DNA of 10,386 nucleotides from the NCBI GenBank assembly GCA_036490955.1, contig DASXCX010000178.1, positions 1 to 10,386 of the forward strand, in the 5' to 3' direction. This document shows, one piece after another, positions 6,221-10,386 of the stretch. Source of the DNA: CAIKMD01 sp036490955 (GTDB taxonomy: Bacteria > Pseudomonadota > Alphaproteobacteria > ATCC43930 > CGMCC-115725). The notes under the pieces are model-generated. The model worked only from the letters and a program-made list of their open reading frames with translations, searched no databases and was not told where the DNA came from. Within the stretch, counting starts at the first letter, position 1, and each line of letters begins with the position of its first letter. The position numbers and the translations under genes were made by a program.

Positions 6221-6296
6221 TGCTGCCGGACCTCCGCCATTCCGAGCAGCCTAGGAAAGCGGCGTTAACAATCCGCAAATAGATGGTAGGAAATGG
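6221..6296 (-). promoter_or_regulatory. kinase upstream region
   Basis: This 76-bp gap follows the HIT gene stop and precedes the kinase start. It contains GTTAAC at about 6264-6269, the kinase Shine-Dalgarno GGAGG, and a small hairpin, GCTGC (6250-6246) with GCAGC (6226-6222) and an inner CGGA/TCCG, whose loop exposes that Shine-Dalgarno. An 8-codon ORF (6240-6217) ends in a GTGA overlap with the kinase start. No terminator for the his operon is seen, so read-through into the kinase is possible. Confidence 0.35.
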
Positions 6297-6659
6297 TTAA
6301 TCTTTCGCCAGCATCGGTCCGAGCGGCCGTTTGCCAAAGATATGAACGTGGAAATGCGGCACCTCCTGGTGCGCGTCGCGGCCGTGATTGGCAAGAATCC
6401 GGTAACCACTCTCCACGATGCCTTGCTGGCGCGCGATCTCGCCGATCGCCCGCATGAAAGCAGCAATTTCCTCGGGAGAAGCCTTGGCCGAGAAATCGTC
6501 CATCGAGACATAGGCGCCTTTGGGGATCACGAGCACATGCAGCGGCGCCTGCGGGTTGATGTCGTGGAAGGCGAGGACGTGCTCGCTCTCGAATACCTTC
6601 TTGCACGGGATCTCGCCGCGAAGGATGCGGGCAAAAATATTGTTGGCATCGTAAGCCAT
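6297..6659 (-). CDS. HIT-family nucleotide hydrolase (HinT-like)
   Basis: A 120-residue histidine triad protein of the Hint/PKCI branch, which hydrolyses purine nucleoside phosphoramidates and acyl- or lysyl-AMP. The start IFARILRGEIPCKKVFE is typical, as are FHDINPQAPLHVLVIPK at 31-47 and the triad HFHVHIF at 102-108, with His104 as the probable nucleophile by analogy with Hint1. The length is normal and there is no targeting signal, so it is cytoplasmic. The start lies only 2 bp after the hisE stop, with AGGGG inside the hisE end acting as its Shine-Dalgarno, so it is translated as the last gene of the his operon. A link to histidine synthesis is not established; removal of stray AMP-adducts is a general inference. 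Confidence 0.93.
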   Translation of the reverse strand: MAYDANNIFARILRGEIPCKKVFESEHVLAFHDINPQAPLHVLVIPKGAYVSMDDFSAKASPEEIAAFMRAIGEIARQQGIVESGYRILANHGRDAHQEVPHFHVHIFGKRPLGPMLAKD

Positions 6660-6661
6660 AT

Positions 6662-7009
6662 TTACCCCTTGCCGCCGCGCCCGGCTTTCTCCGCGATTCC
6701 GGAAACACCGATCCGCGATTCAAGCGCCGCCCAAATCTCGACCGGCGCGATGCCGGCATCGGCCCATAGCACCAGCAGGTGATAAAGGAGATCGGCGCTC
6801 TCGCCGGCGAGTGCGGAGCCGCCTGAGCCCTGCCCTTTTGTGAGAGCGGCGATCACCGTTTCAACCGCTTCCTCGCCAAGTTTTTGCGCGATGCGGGCGC
6901 GGCCCTCGCTGAAGAGCTTCGCCGTGTAGGAAACGCCTGGATCCGCGCCGCGCCGCGAAGCGATCGTGGCGAAGAGTCGGTCGAGAACGGAGCCGTCGAG
7001 ATCAGCCAT
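6662..7009 (-). CDS. hisE: phosphoribosyl-ATP pyrophosphatase
   Basis: HisE hydrolyses phosphoribosyl-ATP to phosphoribosyl-AMP and pyrophosphate, the second step of histidine synthesis. The 115-residue alpha-helical protein shows the MazG-like metal-binding motifs KLGEEAVE at 43-50 and ESADLLYH at 70-77, and LYHLLVLWADAGI as in family members. There is no HisI domain, so the cyclohydrolase must be encoded elsewhere, as is usual in alphaproteobacteria. The start ATG has GGAAAG a few bases upstream. It follows hisF by 48 bp and nearly abuts the HIT gene. The C-terminal Gly/Lys-rich end is not conserved in the family as I know it. Confidence 0.95.
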   Translation of the reverse strand: MADLDGSVLDRLFATIASRRGADPGVSYTAKLFSEGRARIAQKLGEEAVETVIAALTKGQGSGGSALAGESADLLYHLLVLWADAGIAPVEIWAALESRIGVSGIAEKAGRGGKG

Positions 7010-7057
7010 GGTCTTTCCGCTGCGCGATAAAGCCGGCCCGGCGAGCGCGGCGACGCC

Positions 7058-7816
7058 TTAGAGTCGCACCGGAATGCCGGCCTTGGCAAGATGCGCCTTG
7101 GCCTCGGCGAGGCGATAGATGCCAAAGTGGAAAATCGAGGCGGCAAGCACCGCGGTCGCATGGCCGTCGCGGATACCCTCGACGAGATGATCGAGCGTGC
7201 CGACGCCGCCCGAGGCGATCACCGGAATGCGCACGGCATCGGCGATGGCGCGGGTGAGGGCGATATCGAAGCCGGCTTTGGTGCCGTCGCGATCCATCGA
7301 GGTGAGGAGAATCTCACCGGCGCCGAGTTCCGCCATGCGTTGCGCCCAGCCGATCGCTTCGATGCCGGTGGCATTGCGCCCGCCATGAGTGAAGACCTCC
7401 CAGCGATCGGCGCCGACGCATTTCGCGTCGATGGCGACAACGACGCATTGGCTGCCGAATTTCTCCGCCGCTTCGCGCACGAATTCGGGCCGCGACACGG
7501 CGGCGGTGTTGATCGAGGTCTTGTCGGCGCCGGCGAGCAGCAGCTTGCGGATATCGTCGACGTTGCGCACGCCGCCGCCGACGGTCAGCGGCATGAAACA
7601 TTGCTCGGCGGTGCGCTGGACCACGTCATAAAGCGTCGCGCGATTTTCCGCCGACGCGGTGATGTCGAGGAAGCACAGCTCGTCCGCACCTTCGGCATCG
7701 TAGACGCGCGCTTGCGCCACGGGATCGCCGGCATCGACAAGATCGACGAAGTTGATGCCTTTGACGACGCGGCCGTCGCGCACATCGAGGCAAGGAATGA
7801 CGCGCATCTTGAGCAT
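7058..7816 (-). CDS. hisF: imidazole glycerol phosphate synthase, cyclase subunit
   Basis: HisF is the (beta/alpha)8 barrel that takes ammonia from HisH and converts PRFAR to IGP and AICAR. The 252 aa align with the family without gaps that I can see. The catalytic Asp11 lies in VIPCLDVRDGRVVKG and Asp130 in VVVAIDAKC, at the same numbering as the T. maritima enzyme. Phosphate-binding loops TVGGGVR (78-84) and ASGGVG (201-206) are present. The start is the ATG at 7814-7816, 4 bp after the hisA stop; the ATG three codons on (MRVIPCLD) is possible but would shift the family numbering. Translation is probably coupled to hisA. Confidence 0.97.
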   Translation of the reverse strand: MLKMRVIPCLDVRDGRVVKGINFVDLVDAGDPVAQARVYDAEGADELCFLDITASAENRATLYDVVQRTAEQCFMPLTVGGGVRNVDDIRKLLLAGADKTSINTAAVSRPEFVREAAEKFGSQCVVVAIDAKCVGADRWEVFTHGGRNATGIEAIGWAQRMAELGAGEILLTSMDRDGTKAGFDIALTRAIADAVRIPVIASGGVGTLDHLVEGIRDGHATAVLAASIFHFGIYRLAEAKAHLAKAGIPVRL

Positions 7817-7820
7817 GGAA

Positions 7821-8543
7821 TCAGCCTACCAGCGCCAGCGCGGCTTTGAGATCGACGCGGCCATCATAGAGCGAACGGCCGAGTATCGCGCCCGCGATGC
7901 CGTCGCTCTCATGCGCTTTGAGCACGGCGATATCGTCGAGCGAGGCGACACCACCCGAGGCGATCACCGGCGTCTCGAGGGCGCCCGCCAGCGCCGCCGT
8001 GGCCGCGACATTGACGCCCGCGAGCGCGCCGTCGCGATCGATATCGGTGAAGATGATCGCCGCAGCGCCCGCATCCTCGACGCGGCGTGCGAGATCGAGC
8101 GCGGTCATCTCCGACGTCTTGGCCCAGCCCTCGACCGCGACCTTGCCGCCGCGTGCATCGATGCCGACCGCGACCTTGCCGGGAAACGTCCGGCAACCTT
8201 CCTTGACGAGATCGGGATTGGTCAGCGCCGCGGTGCCAAGAATGATGCGCGCGATCCCCTTGCCGAGCCACGCTTCGATCGTCGCGAGATCGCGGATGCC
8301 GCCGCCAAGCTGCGCCGGCACACGCACGGCTCTGATGATTGCCTCGACGCTCGCCGCGTTCATCGGCTTGCCGGCGAAAGCGCCGTCGAGATCGACGAGA
8401 TGCAGCCAACGGCAGCCGGCATCGGCGAAGCTCTTCGCCTGCGCGGCGGGATCTTCATTGAAGACGGTCGCGGCGCTCATCTCGCCGCGCAGCAGCCGCA
8501 CGCAACGGCCTTCCTTCAAATCGATCGCCGGATAAAGGATCAC
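7821..8543 (-). CDS. hisA: ProFAR isomerase
   Basis: HisA catalyses the Amadori rearrangement of ProFAR to PRFAR, which HisF/HisH then use. The 240-residue barrel starts MILYPAIDLKEGRCVRL. Asp8 is the usual catalytic base, and Asp129 in VGIDARGG is the usual acid (Asp127 in T. maritima numbering). LGGGIRD (79-85) and ASGGV motifs form the phosphate sites. The reading frame stays open far upstream, into the GNAT gene region, so the start must be chosen. The GTG at 8541-8543 gives the family N-terminus exactly, overlaps the GNAT stop as GTGA, and has AAAGG about 7 nt upstream. The 4-bp overlap implies translational coupling. Confidence 0.96.
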   Translation of the reverse strand: MILYPAIDLKEGRCVRLLRGEMSAATVFNEDPAAQAKSFADAGCRWLHLVDLDGAFAGKPMNAASVEAIIRAVRVPAQLGGGIRDLATIEAWLGKGIARIILGTAALTNPDLVKEGCRTFPGKVAVGIDARGGKVAVEGWAKTSEMTALDLARRVEDAGAAAIIFTDIDRDGALAGVNVAATAALAGALETPVIASGGVASLDDIAVLKAHESDGIAGAILGRSLYDGRVDLKAALALVG

Positions 8544-9091
8544 GGCCGGCCTTTGGCGCGCCCCGCCAGCCGTTTGAAGTAGAAATAGCCGGTGATCACC
8601 TTGCCGTCGACGCGCGCATAGGCGGGATGCTCGCCCCAGCGCTGGAAGCCCATCGTCTCGTAGAGTCCGATCGCGGCTTCTTGCGTCGCACGGACATCGA
8701 GATTGAGGACGGCAAACCCGGCGGCACGCGCCGCATCCTCGATCGCCTCCACCATCCGCCGCGCCAGGCCGTGGCCGCGCGACCAGGGCGCGAGGAAGTT
8801 GCCGGTGAGCTGCGCCGCAAAGGCTTGCGCTTCGTTGTTCCGCGGCGGCGCGACAAGCTGGACCGCGCCGCAGATCGTACCGTTGAGCCGGGCGACGAAG
8901 AGCGCACGCTCCGGCACGAGCAACACACCATTCCAATAGGATTCGAGCACCGTCCGTGCCGGCGCCTTCACCCAGCCGAATCCGCCGCCTTCCTCGATCG
9001 CGGCGACCGTCGCCTCGCAGAGATCCTCGAGATCGTCGCCCTCGAAAGCCCTGAGCCGCTCGACCGCGGTGGTGACGGCCGCGGCGCTCAT
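8540..9091 (-). CDS. GNAT-family N-acetyltransferase inserted in the his operon
   Basis: A 183-residue protein with a GNAT fold. A beta-strand segment LFVARLNGTICGAVQLV (64-80) leads to motif A with the acetyl-CoA pyrophosphate loop R-G-H-G-L-A at 105-110 (Q/R-x-x-G-x-G/A) and the following helix. Motif B follows with LNLDVRATQEAAIGLYETMGF (129-149 overall, in the common GNAT arrangement). The substrate cannot be told from sequence. The frame is open upstream into hisH, but ATG at 9089-9091 gives an ATGA overlap with the hisH stop and a normal length. The stop overlaps the hisA start as GTGA, so the gene is coupled on both sides and is a real operon member, not a chance insertion. Confidence 0.9.
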   Translation of the reverse strand: MSAAAVTTAVERLRAFEGDDLEDLCEATVAAIEEGGGFGWVKAPARTVLESYWNGVLLVPERALFVARLNGTICGAVQLVAPPRNNEAQAFAAQLTGNFLAPWSRGHGLARRMVEAIEDAARAAGFAVLNLDVRATQEAAIGLYETMGFQRWGEHPAYARVDGKVITGYFYFKRLAGRAKGRP

Positions 9092-9729
9092 GGCCGCCAG
9101 CGCAGGAAATTGGCGATGAGGCGCAGCCCGGTCATCTGACTTTTCTCGGGGTGGAATTGTACCCCGACAATATTGTCGCGCCCGACCGCCGCCGCAATCG
9201 GTCCGGCGTAATCGACATCGGCGATCAGGTCGTTTTTGTCGGCGGGCGTCAGCGCATAGGAATGGACGAAATAGGCATGAGAGCCGTTCTCGATTCCTTC
9301 TAGCACCGGATGCGATTGGCGGAATTGCAGCTGATTCCAGCCCATATGCGGGATCTTGAGCGTCGGATCCTGCGGCGTCAGCGGGCCGACTTCCCCCTTT
9401 ATCCAGCCGAGCCCATCGACCGTCTCGAATTCGCGGCCGCGCTCGGCCAAAAGCTGCATCCCGACGCAAATGCCGAGGAAGGGCCGCCCATCACGCAACA
9501 CGACGTGGCGCAGTGCCTCCTCCATGCCCGGTACGGCGGCAAGGCCGCGCCGGCAATCGGCGAAAGCGCCGACGCCGGGCAGCACGATGCGCGACGCGTC
9601 ACGCAGGCTGTCGGCGTGATTCGTCACCAGCACGCGGCCGTCGGCGCCCGCTTCGCGCGCCGCGCGCTCAAAGGCTTTGGCGGCCGAGCGCAAATTGCCC
9701 GACCCGTAATCGATAACGACCGTGGTCAT
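9088..9729 (-). CDS. hisH: imidazole glycerol phosphate synthase, glutamine amidotransferase subunit
   Basis: HisH hydrolyses glutamine and channels ammonia to HisF. The 213-residue class I amidotransferase shows the N-terminal VVIDYGSGNLRS, the oxyanion strand region LPGVGAF (50-56), the nucleophile Cys88 in GICVGMQLL, and the His193/Glu195 pair in GVQFHPEKS, so the triad is complete. IPHMGWNQL (126-134) is also typical. The ATG at 9727-9729 lies 25 bp after the hisB stop; the Shine-Dalgarno is weak (GGATTGAG). The stop overlaps the GNAT start as ATGA. HisH and HisF are separated by two genes, but both are in one transcript and are expected to form the usual 1:1 complex. Confidence 0.97.
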   Translation of the reverse strand: MTTVVIDYGSGNLRSAAKAFERAAREAGADGRVLVTNHADSLRDASRIVLPGVGAFADCRRGLAAVPGMEEALRHVVLRDGRPFLGICVGMQLLAERGREFETVDGLGWIKGEVGPLTPQDPTLKIPHMGWNQLQFRQSHPVLEGIENGSHAYFVHSYALTPADKNDLIADVDYAGPIAAAVGRDNIVGVQFHPEKSQMTGLRLIANFLRWRP

Positions 9730-9744
9730 CTCAATCCACTAACC

Positions 9745-9766
9745 GGCTGCCCCCTCAAAGGGAGCC
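9745..9766 (-). other. intercistronic hairpin at the hisB-hisH junction
   Basis: On the minus strand GGCTCCC-TTTGA-GGG(GGC)AGCC pairs as GGCT/AGCC plus CCC/GGG with a GGC bulge, the loop containing the hisB stop TGA. There is no U-run, so it is not a terminator. It could affect mRNA stability or coupling; equally it may be chance in GC-rich sequence. Confidence 0.3.
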
Positions 9767-10386
9767 GCCCAAAACGCCTTTCGTCGACGGTACCGCATCG
9801 AGCCGCCGCGGATCGAGCGCGACCGCCTGGCGCAACGCGCGGGCGAGGCCCTTGAAGCAGGACTCGACGATATGGTGATTGTTCTCGCCGTAGACATTCT
9901 CGACATGCAAGGTGCAGCCTGCCGACTGGGCAAACGCCTGGAACCACTCCTTGAAGAGCTCGGTATCCATCTCGCCGAGTTTCGGGCGCGAGAACTTCAC
10001 CTTCCAAACGAGATAGGGCCGGTTCGAAAGATCGAGCGCGACGCGCGTCAGCGTTTCGTCCATCGGCACCATGGCCTCGCCCCAGCGCATGATGCCCCGC
10101 CGGTCGCCCAGCGCTTTCGCCACCGCCTCGCCGACGACATAGCCCGAATCTTCGGTCGTGTGATGGAAATCGATGTGGAGATCGCCCTTCGCCGAGATCG
10201 CCAGGTCGATCAGGGAATGGCGCGAGAGCTGGTCGAGCATATGGTCGAGGAAACCGATGCCCGTCGCGATCTCGGCCATTCCCGTACCGTCGAGATCGAG
10301 GCGCGCGGCAATGCTGGTCTCGCGCGTCTTGCGCTCGACGCTCGCCCGGCGGCCCGCCGTTTGGCGGGCGGCGCGCGCGGGTTGGC
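9755..10386 (-). CDS. hisB: imidazoleglycerol-phosphate dehydratase, 5' end beyond the window
   Basis: HisB dehydrates IGP to imidazole acetol phosphate using two manganese ions. The two metal-binding signatures are present: HHTTEDSGY and NNHHIVESCFKGLARA (visible residues about 74-82 and 168-183). An internal ATG at 10277-10279 would start the protein at MAEIATGIGFLDHML, but that cuts off the conserved first strand. The frame stays open to the window edge and encodes RRASVERKTRETSIAARLD and LDGTG before it, with the family's R-x-T-x-E-T pattern. The real start is therefore beyond 10386; no ATG, GTG or TTG codon occurs in the 35 upstream codons visible. At least 209 residues, close to a monofunctional bacterial HisB; there is no phosphatase domain in view. 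Confidence 0.95.
   Translation of the reverse strand, partial: QPARAARQTAGRRASVERKTRETSIAARLDLDGTGMAEIATGIGFLDHMLDQLSRHSLIDLAISAKGDLHIDFHHTTEDSGYVVGEAVAKALGDRRGIMRWGEAMVPMDETLTRVALDLSNRPYLVWKVKFSRPKLGEMDTELFKEWFQAFAQSAGCTLHVENVYGENNHHIVESCFKGLARALRQAVALDPRRLDAVPSTKGVLGGSL

Noticed and set aside
6290..6300. A TTAACCAT motif upstream of the kinase, considered as a CtrA half-site
   Set aside because: The TTAA is formed by the Asp codon and TAA stop of the HIT gene, and no second half stands at N7 spacing, so it is weak evidence for regulation.
7091..7849. A 252-codon + strand ORF opposite hisF, with the same length as hisF
   Set aside because: The equal length is coincidence; the composition (Asp/Arg/Ala-rich, no motifs) is that of an antisense shadow of a GC-rich gene.
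10352..10369. Perfect 7-bp hairpin GCCCGCC/GGCGGGC with a 4-nt loop near the right edge
   Set aside because: It lies within the hisB coding frame in very GC-rich sequence, has no U-run, and is likely a by-product of codon use.

Overview
The window reads as a chromosomal segment of a high-GC alphaproteobacterium. The evidence is the split histidine cluster (hisB-hisH-hisA-hisF-hisE, with hisE separate from hisI and hisB monofunctional), the PAS_5-type small protein, the DivJ/PleC-like sensor kinase core, and CtrA-like TTAACCAT motifs in the AT-richer gaps. Rhodospirillales or a relative is my best guess, but the sequence does not fix the order. I see no mobile element, tRNA, rRNA, CRISPR or phage gene. 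Most of the window is ordinary core genome; the most unusual part is a structured RNA leader near the left end.

Left part (1-1239): the last 22 codons of an unidentified + strand gene end at a perfect bidirectional terminator. Facing it is a small gene for a secreted 92-residue protein of unknown function. Its leader holds a terminator-like hairpin plus a 9-bp anti-Shine-Dalgarno/Shine-Dalgarno stem directly before the start codon, so expression looks attenuated and translationally gated. Upstream of it lies mscL, a mechanosensitive channel with a C-terminal CXXC-X10-CXXC zinc-ribbon-like tail.

Middle (1240-6220): kup (K+/H+ symporter) diverges from mscL across a 165-bp promoter gap, pairing K+ uptake with osmotic release. 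Tail-to-tail with kup is a PAS_5-like protein. Upstream of that is a 224-bp AT-richer gap with a duplicated TTAACYATAAAAG element and a CtrA-like box. Then comes a large soluble hybrid-less histidine kinase with four PAS-type modules and a DivJ/PleC/PdhS-like core, with no response regulator beside it.

Right part (6297-10386): a tight minus-strand operon, hisB (5' end outside the window) - hisH - GNAT acetyltransferase - hisA - hisF - hisE - HIT hydrolase. Junctions are 4-bp overlaps or gaps of at most 48 bp. HisH and HisF form the glutamine-dependent IGP synthase, HisA feeds it PRFAR, HisB dehydrates its product, and HisE acts earlier on PR-ATP. The GNAT and HIT genes are passengers whose link to histidine synthesis is not obvious.
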